DNA of 39,415 nucleotides from a virus, in the IMG/VR virus record IMGVR_UViG_3300021090_000063, positions 1 through 39,415 of that record. The stretch is one strand, 5' to 3'. The notes beneath the pieces are model-generated. The model did no database searches, was not told the DNA's origin, and saw nothing but the letters and a program-made list of their open reading frames with translations. Both the position numbers and the translations under genes were made by a program. How positions within the stretch are numbered: position 1 is the first letter of the stretch; every line of letters starts with the position of its first letter. Below are positions 8,951 to 15,930 of the stretch, in pieces.

Positions 8951-9475
8951 TCAAGGGGTAAAGAACGGATCGTCCAACGGCTCAACCAGCTCGATGACGA
9001 TGCGAAGGAACATGGCTGCTCGCTCAGTCAGCTCAGTCGCCGGCCGGACGGTGCCGGGCTCAATCCCGATTTTCCGAACAAACTCCAGCGCCTGACCTTC
9101 AAACTCCGTGTTGCCTTCGCTAGGCGAGATCCGCTTATTTAACAGGGCCAGGGCTTGTTTGACGCTGGCAAGCAACTGGTGCGCAGGGTCCGTCGGGTTG
9201 TCTTTGTCGTCGGGTACCTGGCCTTTGATGAGCACAACCCAGCTGTCCACTTGTTCGTTATGACCATCACCGGGCGTCACAGGCTCGCGATCCGCGTTTA
9301 ACCCCTCCAAGAACGATATGTTGGGGCAGGGATCTTCGGCACTGAATAGAAGCCGGCCGCGGTAGATCGCGCCTGTCAGCGTGTACGGGTAGCCGTTCAC
9401 TACCGTGACCTCTGTCCCCAGGTAGGTGCAGAGCTGCTTCAGCACGGCAAGGCGGATGCTGTCAGCCACGGGCAT
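8951..9475 (-). CDS. tail terminator-like protein
   Basis: The 174-aa product (MPVADSIRLAVLKQLCTYLG...) contains a start typical of tail terminator proteins: an N-terminal helix followed by strands with GRLLFSAEDPCPNISFLEG, then PAHQLLASVKQAL and a C-terminal strand LRIVIELVEPLDDPF. In lambda order, the terminator (gpU-like) follows the gpZ-like gene and precedes the tube gene, as seen here. The protein would cap the tail tube and join it to the head. It overlaps the preceding gene by 14 nt. The call rests on gene order and general sequence character more than a diagnostic motif. Confidence 0.7.
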   Translation of the reverse strand: MPVADSIRLAVLKQLCTYLGTEVTVVNGYPYTLTGAIYRGRLLFSAEDPCPNISFLEGLNADREPVTPGDGHNEQVDSWVVLIKGQVPDDKDNPTDPAHQLLASVKQALALLNKRISPSEGNTEFEGQALEFVRKIGIEPGTVRPATELTERAAMFLRIVIELVEPLDDPFFTP

Positions 9476-10103
9476 ACCGCTCGAAGTTGCGCAAGAACTC
9501 CCGCGTCATGTAGTCCAGTGCACGCGGGGCGACTTGGTCCCGAACCGACTTAAACACTTGGTCGACTGAAGGGCCGTACAGCAGGTAGAGATCCGGGTCG
9601 GTATCGCTGTAGGGTTTGCCGGCGAACTTGTACTTGTTGGCCAGAGGCACGCCCTTGGGCATACGGACCACCAAGCCGATGTTGTACCCGTCTTCGATGC
9701 GCGCCTTACCCTTGCGCAGCTTCACCAGAAACCCGGACTTCAGCATCTTGGCGCCGCCGCGAGCACCGCGCACCTTGACGCGTACGCCGGCCTTGCCGAA
9801 TACATCACGTGATGCTGCATACCGGGCCAGAGACACCGGGCGCTGGCGTGCTTCGATTACAGCCACCGGCTTGGCGGTTGTCGCTTTCTGAGTTGCGATC
9901 AGGCGGTTTCCGTTGACGAAGGAGCCGATGTAGTTCTGATCGAAATTGATCTGTTCGCGCATGAAGCGACTGCTGTCTGCGTAGCCGAACGCGGCTGTCT
10001 TGTTGACTGTGTCGCGCGCCGCACGGGCCGACACCTCGGGGAAGTCTCGAAAATACTTTTGAAGAGATTGAATCCCTTCCAGGCTGGCTGATACCGGGAT
10101 CAC
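9462..10103 (-). CDS. minor tail / tail completion protein, gpZ-like
   Basis: The 213-aa product starts MIPVSASLEGIQSLQKYFRD and contains SARAARDTVNKTAAFGYADSS, a helix-rich lead followed by a basic region (VRVKVRGARGGAKMLKSGF). These features resemble lambda gpZ (Minor_tail_Z), which helps join tail to head and deliver DNA. It sits between the head-tail connector and terminator genes. The start overlaps the stop of the 114-aa gene by 4 nt. Confidence 0.75.
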   Translation of the reverse strand: MIPVSASLEGIQSLQKYFRDFPEVSARAARDTVNKTAAFGYADSSRFMREQINFDQNYIGSFVNGNRLIATQKATTAKPVAVIEARQRPVSLARYAASRDVFGKAGVRVKVRGARGGAKMLKSGFLVKLRKGKARIEDGYNIGLVVRMPKGVPLANKYKFAGKPYSDTDPDLYLLYGPSVDQVFKSVRDQVAPRALDYMTREFLRNFERYARG

Positions 10104-10444
10104 AAACTCACCGGGCTGACACGGAACTCGGTGGTGTAAAGATCACGCACTGGCTCGCGCAGGTCCAGATGAAACACGCGACCATCGTCCAGCACGACCC
10201 GATCCTTCTGGCGAACATCGTATGTATCGACTTCGCTCTTCAAGAAAATCAGACGATCCACTTCAGCTACTTCCTGCGAGTATCCCTCACGATCGAGGTC
10301 ACCGATTGTCGCTAGCTTGTTGTGGAGGCGCACCGACACCGGCGAAGCGATGTTGGTGCGCACGTTGGTGTGTTGGGCAGACAAAGAGAACGTCTCGTGT
10401 ACGTTCTCCCGCGCGGTACGCTTGATGTCTGCCCACGCACCCAT
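10100..10444 (-). CDS. head-tail connector protein, gpFII-like position
   Basis: The 114-aa product (MGAWADIKRTARENVHETFS...) has a basic helical N-terminus and a beta-rich C-terminal part with RVVLDDGRVFHLDLREPVRD, resembling the small barrel head-tail joining proteins. It is two bases downstream of the 93-aa gene and overlaps the gpZ-like gene by 4 nt. In lambda the corresponding slot is FII. Function is inferred from order and fold-like composition. Confidence 0.65.
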   Translation of the reverse strand: MGAWADIKRTARENVHETFSLSAQHTNVRTNIASPVSVRLHNKLATIGDLDREGYSQEVAEVDRLIFLKSEVDTYDVRQKDRVVLDDGRVFHLDLREPVRDLYTTEFRVSPVSL

Positions 10445-10446
10445 GG

Positions 10447-10728
10447 TTACAGGCCGGTGCCGTCTTTGCTTGGCGCACCAGTTGCTGGTGCGTCACCGGT
10501 GCCGGGCGTTGGCGTAACCGACGGACCGGGCGCGCTCGGTGCTTCCGGCGCAGCATCACCCTTGAGTCGAGCGGCGCCCAGGCCCACCAGCTCAGCCGCC
10601 GTCTTGGCGTCCGTAGTGAATTCAGCGCCAGGCTTGACCGATGAGACCTTCGCTTCGCCGACCGTAAACTGATCCTTGCCGCCTTCAAGCGCGTGAACAG
10701 CGACGTATACCTTCTTTGCTTCTGCCAT
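10447..10728 (-). CDS. small protein in lambda FI position, 93 aa
   Basis: The product has an N-terminal half of about 50 residues that looks like a small domain (KVYVAVHALEGGKDQFTVGE, then AAELVGLGAARLKGD). A flexible proline/alanine/threonine-rich tail follows. The gene follows the terminator behind the capsid gene and has GAGGG before its ATG. A connector or DNA-packaging accessory role is possible from position (gpFI slot), but no motif proves it. Confidence 0.6.
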   Translation of the reverse strand: MAEAKKVYVAVHALEGGKDQFTVGEAKVSSVKPGAEFTTDAKTAAELVGLGAARLKGDAAPEAPSAPGPSVTPTPGTGDAPATGAPSKDGTGL

Positions 10729-10751
10729 GTCGATACCCTCTTGAGGTTGTG

Positions 10752-10781
10752 AAAAACAACCCGCTTGTTACGGCGGGTTGT
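10752..10781 (-). terminator. rho-independent terminator behind the major capsid gene
   Basis: On the minus strand a perfect 9-bp stem, ACAACCCGC with GCGGGTTGT, encloses an 8-nt loop and is followed by TTTTT. It lies 32 nt past the capsid stop and 24 nt before the next start. Because connector and tail genes follow in the same direction, it probably acts as a partial terminator that makes capsid mRNA more abundant than tail mRNA, or is overridden by antitermination. Confidence 0.85.
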
Positions 10782-10797
10782 CGTACTGCTACAGTCG

Positions 10798-10812
10798 TCT
10801 ACCGAAAGTGGA
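10798..10812. promoter_or_regulatory. 15-bp operator-like motif, site 2
   Basis: TCTACCGAAAGTGGA, three differences, abutting the capsid stop codon and 17 bp before the terminator stem. Confidence 0.4.
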
Positions 10813-11850
10813 TTACACCACTTTGGCTTTCAGGGACGCGGTGCGCTTGGGCACCATCAGCGGAGCGGACTGGGTCATCACGTACTCTACCGACGGGTCT
10901 TGGTTGCGCCAGTTCTTCGGGAAGTAGCGCAAAGGCTGATACCCGGCTTCAGCGTCCATGATAGCGCCGAAGCACTGCACGCCGTCGATGCCCGCAGCAG
11001 CGGTCAACACGACGCTGTCCTGGGCCATCATTTGCGTCACGGTGCCGTCGTCGGCGTCATAGACGTCGCTGTACACCCAGACTTCGAGGCCGTTGATGAT
11101 GCCGATCAGCTTGGCGTTGTTGTCCAAGAGCGGACCGCGGTTGAGGTTGGCCGCGATGCCTGCATAGCGGGTGTCCAACTGATCCTTGACCAGAGGGTGC
11201 GCCATGAACCCGGTCAACGCGGTGCCGCCCATCGTTACGCGGTCCACTACGTAGCCGTAGGTGCTGTGGATCAACTGAGCCCACGTCTGCAGGTTGGCGA
11301 CAGGGTTCGAGACGCCCGTTGTGATGTCCGTCCACAACGCCGTACCGGTAAGGGTAACGGTCTGCCCGGCGGGGCGGTTAAAGCTGACGTCTACCGACGG
11401 GTAGTCCTGGCCTGCCACGGTGTACGAGCCGAGGATAACCGCTTGAGCGCACATCCACTCAATACGACGATCGATCTTCTCGCGATGCTCCCGCATGTAC
11501 TGGGACATCTGAGCGTCACGGCGCGCCTGCGGGGTAATACTACCCAGCAAGGCTTCACCGGCGCGGCGCTTGATCAGCTTGGTCGGGTCAACAATGTCCT
11601 TCGGCTTGACGTACGCAGGCTCGAAGCGCTTGGTGCTGTAACCGCGGTCCTTCTGCACTCGACCCTGAACCAGGGGCGACACGAACGGCGCCAGGGCGCG
11701 CGGGCCGGCGCTGACCTCGTCGAAGTCGATGTACTGATTGGTCGACGTCAGTTCACCAGGGAAGAACTGACTCCAGTATTTGCTGACGTCCGGCTTAACG
11801 GTGTTGATGACACCGAGAAGGTCGTGGGTTTCGTATGTGTCCAAAGACAT
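10813..11850 (-). CDS. major capsid protein, lambda gpE family
   Basis: The 345-aa product (MSLDTYETHDLLGVINTVKP...) matches the Phage_cap_E family, which has an HK97-type fold. Its N-terminus has the FPGELTSTNQYIDFDEVSAG segment and the mid-region has KRRAGEALLGSITPQARRDA. It ends YVMTQSAPLMVPKRTASLKA, typical of this family. GGAG precedes the ATG by nine bases. The gene follows the decoration protein, as in lambda D-E order. No N-terminal scaffold domain is present, consistent with scaffold being made from the protease gene. Confidence 0.93.
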   Translation of the reverse strand: MSLDTYETHDLLGVINTVKPDVSKYWSQFFPGELTSTNQYIDFDEVSAGPRALAPFVSPLVQGRVQKDRGYSTKRFEPAYVKPKDIVDPTKLIKRRAGEALLGSITPQARRDAQMSQYMREHREKIDRRIEWMCAQAVILGSYTVAGQDYPSVDVSFNRPAGQTVTLTGTALWTDITTGVSNPVANLQTWAQLIHSTYGYVVDRVTMGGTALTGFMAHPLVKDQLDTRYAGIAANLNRGPLLDNNAKLIGIINGLEVWVYSDVYDADDGTVTQMMAQDSVVLTAAAGIDGVQCFGAIMDAEAGYQPLRYFPKNWRNQDPSVEYVMTQSAPLMVPKRTASLKAKVV

Positions 11851-11901
11851 GGCGGTTTACTCCAGATTAAATTGTGTGAAGGTAGCGGCAGGTTGATCTG
11901 G

Positions 11902-12297
11902 TTAGATAACCGTCGTGGAGCCAGGCAGCGCGCGCACAGCGATGGCCGTGCCGTTGAACGCCGCGTACTTCTGTACCGTGGTAGCGGAAGCCCAGCCCAG
12001 CGCGTCGATGTTGAAGACGCCGCTACGGTAGAACTGCGCGTCTTTGTCGGCCGACGTCGCGTCTACTGCGTGGATTAGAATGCCGATCGCTTGCTGTGAG
12101 CCGTCAACTGCGCCGGGTACCCACTGCATCAACTTACCTGATGCAGTGATGCGACCTACGACAGCGTACTTGGCCAGGTTCTGACCGGTGACCAGCTTGC
12201 CGATGTCGGTGGTGACCTCGGCTTCACCGGCCAACAGCTGAGTCGGCGTATAGACATCGGGAGATGCCGCGTTGCTTGATGCGAGAAAATCGCTCAT
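11902..12297 (-). CDS. head decoration protein, gpD-like
   Basis: The 131-aa protein resembles lambda gpD (HDPD family), which trimerises on the expanded capsid to stabilise it. Features include PDVYTPTQLLAGEAEVTTDI near the N-terminus, GQNLAKYAVVGRITASGKL, and GVFNIDALGWASATTVQKY near the C-terminus. GAGGA precedes the ATG by seven bases. The intergenic region upstream holds a possible promoter overlapping one copy of the dispersed palindromic motif. Confidence 0.88.
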   Translation of the reverse strand: MSDFLASSNAASPDVYTPTQLLAGEAEVTTDIGKLVTGQNLAKYAVVGRITASGKLMQWVPGAVDGSQQAIGILIHAVDATSADKDAQFYRSGVFNIDALGWASATTVQKYAAFNGTAIAVRALPGSTTVI

Positions 12298-12340
12298 GGG
12301 AGTGTCCTCGAAAAATTGGAAAAGTCTGAAACTTTGAAAC

Positions 12341-12369
12341 AGTAGATGTATTTACGTGACAGAAGTCAA
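12341..12369 (-). promoter_or_regulatory. possible promoter for decoration/capsid genes
   Basis: On the minus strand TTGACT (12369-12364) and TCTACT (12346-12341) are 17 bp apart, a sigma-70-like arrangement. The -35 element is part of the palindrome TCAACTAATAGTTGA. Position just before the two most abundant head proteins supports a function, but the -10 match is only 4 of 6. Confidence 0.45.
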
Positions 12370-12380
12370 CTATTAGTTGA
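12366..12380. promoter_or_regulatory. 15-bp operator-like palindrome, site 3
   Basis: TCAACTATTAGTTGA has perfect 5-bp arms and differs at two positions from the best copies. It overlaps the stop codon of the protease gene and the -35 box of the candidate promoter for the decoration gene. Confidence 0.65.
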
Positions 12381-12750
12381 CTTTCTGGCCCGTTGCTGCC
12401 GCGTGGTTCTTAAGCATACGGACGCTCACCGAGTCTTCGACCACAGGTGCCGCAGGCTTAACCTCGGGGTTATTGGTCGCCATAGCCGCCTCAAACGGAG
12501 CCTCGCGCCTTTCAGCAGCAGGGGCTTCGACCGGGGCCGCTACCTTCTCAGTCGGCGCTGCTGCGAGGATCTTCTTCGCTTCGTCCGCCGACAGTTCGGT
12601 CTGCATGGCCAGGTGGGTCGCCAGAGCTTCGCGGCCCTTAGCTTCCTCGCTACCAGTGATGGCGGCGATACGGGCGCGCTCTGCCGAACGGGCAGTCGCA
12701 GCGGCGTCGGCGGCGGAGGCTGCCGGTTGTTCAACAGAAGGCGTGGACAT
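12373..12750 (-). CDS. scaffold protein from internal in-frame start (Nu3-like)
   Basis: Inside the protease gene, AGGAG (12763-12759) is followed eight bases later by ATG 12750. Translation gives a 125-aa protein, MSTPSVEQPAASAADAAATA and onward, rich in Ala, Glu and Lys and ending NHAAATGQKVN. Lambda makes its scaffold Nu3 in the same way from the end of C. The strong ribosome site placed exactly at the protease-scaffold boundary is the main evidence. A free scaffold would assemble the capsid shell and be destroyed by the protease. Confidence 0.82.
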   Translation of the reverse strand: MSTPSVEQPAASAADAAATARSAERARIAAITGSEEAKGREALATHLAMQTELSADEAKKILAAAPTEKVAAPVEAPAAERREAPFEAAMATNNPEVKPAAPVVEDSVSVRMLKNHAAATGQKVN

Positions 12751-13638
12751 GATACTTACTCCTGAAAAGGGTTTGGACAAACCGGCTACTTTCTCTACAT
12801 ACGCAGTCATCGCAGCGCCGGGGGCTACGACAGCGTCAATCAAACCGAGGGCCTTGGCGTCGGCGCCGTTGTACACGCGAGCTTCTGTGTCGCGGATCGC
12901 CTGCTCACTGACGCCGGTGAACTTCGACACCAGCGTGACGAACTCGTCCATGCAGGCCGAGACCGTGTCCTGCCAGTCCTTCTTGGCGGCGGCAGACAGA
13001 GGCTCGTACGGGTTCCCGTCAACTTTGTGATCTCCCTCTTTGACGAAGGTCACCTTAACCCCTTCTTTCTCCAGGGCCTTCGAGTAATCGATGTGCTGAC
13101 GGTACACGCCGATCGAGCCGACCTGCGCGCTGGGTATCGCGACCCGTTTACCTGCGGCGGCTGCGAGGGCGTAACTGCCCGACATTGAGTTGGTAATCAT
13201 GGCGACTGAGGGCTTCACCTTGTTACCGGCGCGAATATCCGCGGCCAACTCGAAGCACATCTGGCTGCTGCCGCCGGGGGAGTGGTGGTCATAGGCGATG
13301 GCCTTCACGTCTGGGTCACTCAACGCAGCGTTCATCTGCTCGCGAATGAAGTCGTACCCGGTCATGTAGCTGCACGACCAGCCGCACCGGGCGACCAGCA
13401 GGCCGGTGACAGGGATGATCGCAACGCCATTACTGAATACGAACGGCTTGCGCTCGTCGAAGTCGCTGTAGCCGTAGATAGACTCCACGGTCAACTGATA
13501 GTCCGCCAGCCACTCAGCGCGGTTGCCCGGCTTCGCCTCGAGTCCGGCGATCAGCTGGCCGACCAGTGCGTCGGGCTGCATGTTCACCAACGCAACCCGG
13601 TCACTGAACTCCATCAAATGTGCGAAATGTTTACTCAT
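12373..13638 (-). CDS. S49-family (ClpP-like) capsid maturation protease with C-terminal scaffold
   Basis: The product (MSKHFAHLMEFSDRVALVNM...) has an S49/SppA fold: AIAYDHHSPGGSSQM (oxyanion loop), the nucleophile serine in SMSGSYALAAAAGKR near residue 155, VGSIGVYRQHID, and the general-base lysine in DHKVDGNPYEPL near residue 200. The C-terminal 125 residues are Ala/Glu/Lys-rich and helical, and they double as a scaffold. The family (lambda gpC) cleaves scaffold and other head proteins in the procapsid. ATG 13638 overlaps the portal stop by 8 nt; an in-frame ATG at 13662 inside the portal gene is an alternative. Confidence 0.9.
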   Translation of the reverse strand: MSKHFAHLMEFSDRVALVNMQPDALVGQLIAGLEAKPGNRAEWLADYQLTVESIYGYSDFDERKPFVFSNGVAIIPVTGLLVARCGWSCSYMTGYDFIREQMNAALSDPDVKAIAYDHHSPGGSSQMCFELAADIRAGNKVKPSVAMITNSMSGSYALAAAAGKRVAIPSAQVGSIGVYRQHIDYSKALEKEGVKVTFVKEGDHKVDGNPYEPLSAAAKKDWQDTVSACMDEFVTLVSKFTGVSEQAIRDTEARVYNGADAKALGLIDAVVAPGAAMTAYVEKVAGLSKPFSGVSIMSTPSVEQPAASAADAAATARSAERARIAAITGSEEAKGREALATHLAMQTELSADEAKKILAAAPTEKVAAPVEAPAAERREAPFEAAMATNNPEVKPAAPVVEDSVSVRMLKNHAAATGQKVN

Positions 13639-15298
13639 CGGTGTCACTCTCTGCCTTGCCATTCGATGGGGTCTTCTTGCCGGCGTCCTTCATCACGCCC
13701 AGCGCGTCGTTGGCGCCAGGCGTGATAGCGCTGGTTGTAAGCTCAATACCCAGGCTTTCCGCGAGCTTCTTCTCGCGACCTTTTTGCTTGAGCACTTCGC
13801 GCCAGTCCTTACCGGTTCGGATGCACTCGTCTTCGAGCGTACTGATGCTGTTGCCCATGCGCATCGCAGCGGCCTGGGTCTCTTTAAGTTCGTCCACCTG
13901 GCCGCGGCTGGCCCCGATCCACGAGCAAGCGGTGTACGCTTCCTTCATCAGCGGGTCGTACAGGCTGGGTGCGTTGGCTGGCAGCGGCATATCCGTGTCA
14001 GGACGATTCATGTCCTCTTCGAGCCACAGAGCGAAGGCATGCGTTGCCAGACTGTCCGCGGTGATCTTCTTCTGCGACTGCATGTACTTCCACGTCTCGT
14101 TCATCGATGCGCGCGCCGACGTATAGTTCGTCTGGCTGTAGTCCTTACTGAACTGCTCATACGACAACCCGAGCGCCGCGGCGACGTGCCGGAGCAGCGA
14201 CGACTCGAAGTCCTCGCCGACGCCGCCCGTCGTGCCGGCAGGGCGTAGCTGCAACTTTGAGCCGGGGAACAGGTGCGGGATCTTCACGCCGTCAATGTGC
14301 AGGTTGGTCGATGCGTCTCCGTACTGAGCGAGTGCCTGCAGGTACTGCGCTGCAGCAGCCACGGAGCTATTGTTGTCCGCGCCGATGGTGCCCAGCGCGA
14401 CTTCCCGCGGCAGCTCCGACTCGATCGTCGCCGCATAGGTGGCGTTGACTACCGCGTTCTGCAGCACAATGTCCTGGAAGCGCGAGGTCATCTTCATCTG
14501 CTTCAAGACGGACACCATGTCCGCCACGCCGCGAGTCTGGTCGGGGCGCATGCGCTCGTAGAGGTGGATGAACTGGATACGGCCCCACGGCTTGCGGATC
14601 GGAATTCGCGACCACGTGAATGCCTGAAGCGCCCACGGGTCATTCGCATAGCCGTTGCGGATATGCACGGCCAAGGGCGCTCCATACCGATCCGTCTCCA
14701 CGCCTCCGCGTAGCCGCTCTACGTCACTCATACCGTGCGGGTTGCAGATCCGGTCAGGATCGACCATCTGCAGCGCGGTCTTGTACGGCCGCGCTGTCTC
14801 ACGTATCCACTCAACTGACGCCGCTACCTCGCCGTGCATAAATCGCACACCGACGCCCAGACGGACCAGACCCGTCAAGGTGTCGTGTCGAGAGGCATCG
14901 ATCCAGCGGTCATTCGACTCGGCGTATAGCGTGAACCGCTGTTCGCAGTATTCCTGAAACTCGTCGGCCCATTTTTCATCCAGGCCCAGGATCTTGTATG
15001 CCGGACGAGAGTTGAGCATGTACTGAGCGCCGACGATGCTGTCTTTGTGCGTCGCCGAGGCCCCGGTCATGTAGCCGTCGTTGCGGGTATTGTCACGTGC
15101 GCGAGCATCGATCAACTGTTTATCGCGCAACAGGTCGCCGTCGGCTGAGCGCATGGTGGGCCGGTGCATCGCCAACTCGCGACTCGTTCGGCTCGCGCCC
15201 TCGTACGCACCCATCACCTTCTGCGGATCGTTGGGTGTGATCGTAACCGTAAGGTCACCGGACGGCAGGAGCTGTGCGTCTGCGGTTGATGTGGACAT
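13631..15298 (-). CDS. portal protein, lambda gpB-like
   Basis: The 555-aa product belongs to the Phage_portal_2 type. It has an N-terminal region with DNTRNDGYMTGASATHKDSIVGAQ, a wing/stem region with MHGEVAASVEWIRETAR and PDRICNPHG, and GYANDPWALQAFTWSRIP, followed by HLYERMRPDQTRGVADMVSV. The dodecameric portal is the DNA entry channel. The start overlaps the stop of the gpW-domain gene by one base (TGATG). The C-terminal tail (GKKTPSNGKAESDTDE) is flexible. Length is near the family norm. Confidence 0.93.
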   Translation of the reverse strand: MSTSTADAQLLPSGDLTVTITPNDPQKVMGAYEGASRTSRELAMHRPTMRSADGDLLRDKQLIDARARDNTRNDGYMTGASATHKDSIVGAQYMLNSRPAYKILGLDEKWADEFQEYCEQRFTLYAESNDRWIDASRHDTLTGLVRLGVGVRFMHGEVAASVEWIRETARPYKTALQMVDPDRICNPHGMSDVERLRGGVETDRYGAPLAVHIRNGYANDPWALQAFTWSRIPIRKPWGRIQFIHLYERMRPDQTRGVADMVSVLKQMKMTSRFQDIVLQNAVVNATYAATIESELPREVALGTIGADNNSSVAAAAQYLQALAQYGDASTNLHIDGVKIPHLFPGSKLQLRPAGTTGGVGEDFESSLLRHVAAALGLSYEQFSKDYSQTNYTSARASMNETWKYMQSQKKITADSLATHAFALWLEEDMNRPDTDMPLPANAPSLYDPLMKEAYTACSWIGASRGQVDELKETQAAAMRMGNSISTLEDECIRTGKDWREVLKQKGREKKLAESLGIELTTSAITPGANDALGVMKDAGKKTPSNGKAESDTDE

Positions 15299-15879
15299 CA
15301 GAAGTACGCTCCGCCTGGCGAGACGCGACCGTAGCTAATTCCGTTCAACTGGGTCTCCAGCGATTGAATGTACTGCGCCAAGGACACGCGGTTGGCTGCC
15401 GTGTACTCGACGCGCTCGCCGTTGTAATCAACGACCACGCGAGCCGACGTGCCCATCTGCAGTCGGTGGTACGCCGCCTTGGCGTCGTTCAGTAGCGTCT
15501 GCGTGGTGGGGGCTGCGTAGGCCGGCGACGCCGTGGACGTGTGTGGTAGGACTGCACCACAGCCGGGGTCCGTTACCACCACGTCGTAGACCAACGTGCG
15601 GTCGTCCGAGCCCGAAGCGCTGATCGTGAGGGTCGCTTTGTACGGCTGACCAGTGACGACACCAAGAGCATCGGACAGCTGGCGGCGATAGACGCCGTTA
15701 CTGCCGGCGACATAGCTGAGTGCCGCCGGCCAGGTCTCACCTGTTACTTGAGCGCCCGCGGCGTCGGTGACGACGACCTCTACAGTCGCATCATTGATAG
15801 GCAAGCCGGTCAGCGCATTGAGAACAACCGTCTCAATGATCGGTGCGTTGCCTTGCTCAAAAATCAGAATGCAGCTCAT
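15298..15879 (-). CDS. gpW-like head-tail joining protein fused to an N-terminal beta domain
   Basis: The last ~70 residues match lambda gpW in pattern: LLNDAKAAYHRLQMGTSARV, then VVDYNGERVEYTAANRVSLA, QYIQSLETQLN and a short basic/glycine end (GRVSPGGAYF). gpW plugs the portal and forms the platform for gpFII. The first ~115 residues are not part of gpW. They look like an immunoglobulin/transthyretin-like beta sandwich (PIIETVVLNALTGLPINDAT, VEVVVTDAAGAQVTGETW, then GVYRRQLSD). The gene lies directly before the portal gene, the normal W position. The fusion is unusual; see findings. Confidence 0.8.
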   Translation of the reverse strand: MSCILIFEQGNAPIIETVVLNALTGLPINDATVEVVVTDAAGAQVTGETWPAALSYVAGSNGVYRRQLSDALGVVTGQPYKATLTISASGSDDRTLVYDVVVTDPGCGAVLPHTSTASPAYAAPTTQTLLNDAKAAYHRLQMGTSARVVVDYNGERVEYTAANRVSLAQYIQSLETQLNGISYGRVSPGGAYF

Positions 15880-15930
15880 AAGTTGACGTGTAGCCCGTTA
15901 GTTGATTCTTAGGATACAGGATTCAAGACG

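Noticed and set aside
10765-12078. 437-aa plus-strand ORF opposite the capsid gene
   Set aside because: It is antisense to the clearly recognisable capsid and decoration genes, has no recognisable motif and is His/Arg/Val-rich as expected from reading the complement of a GC-rich gene.
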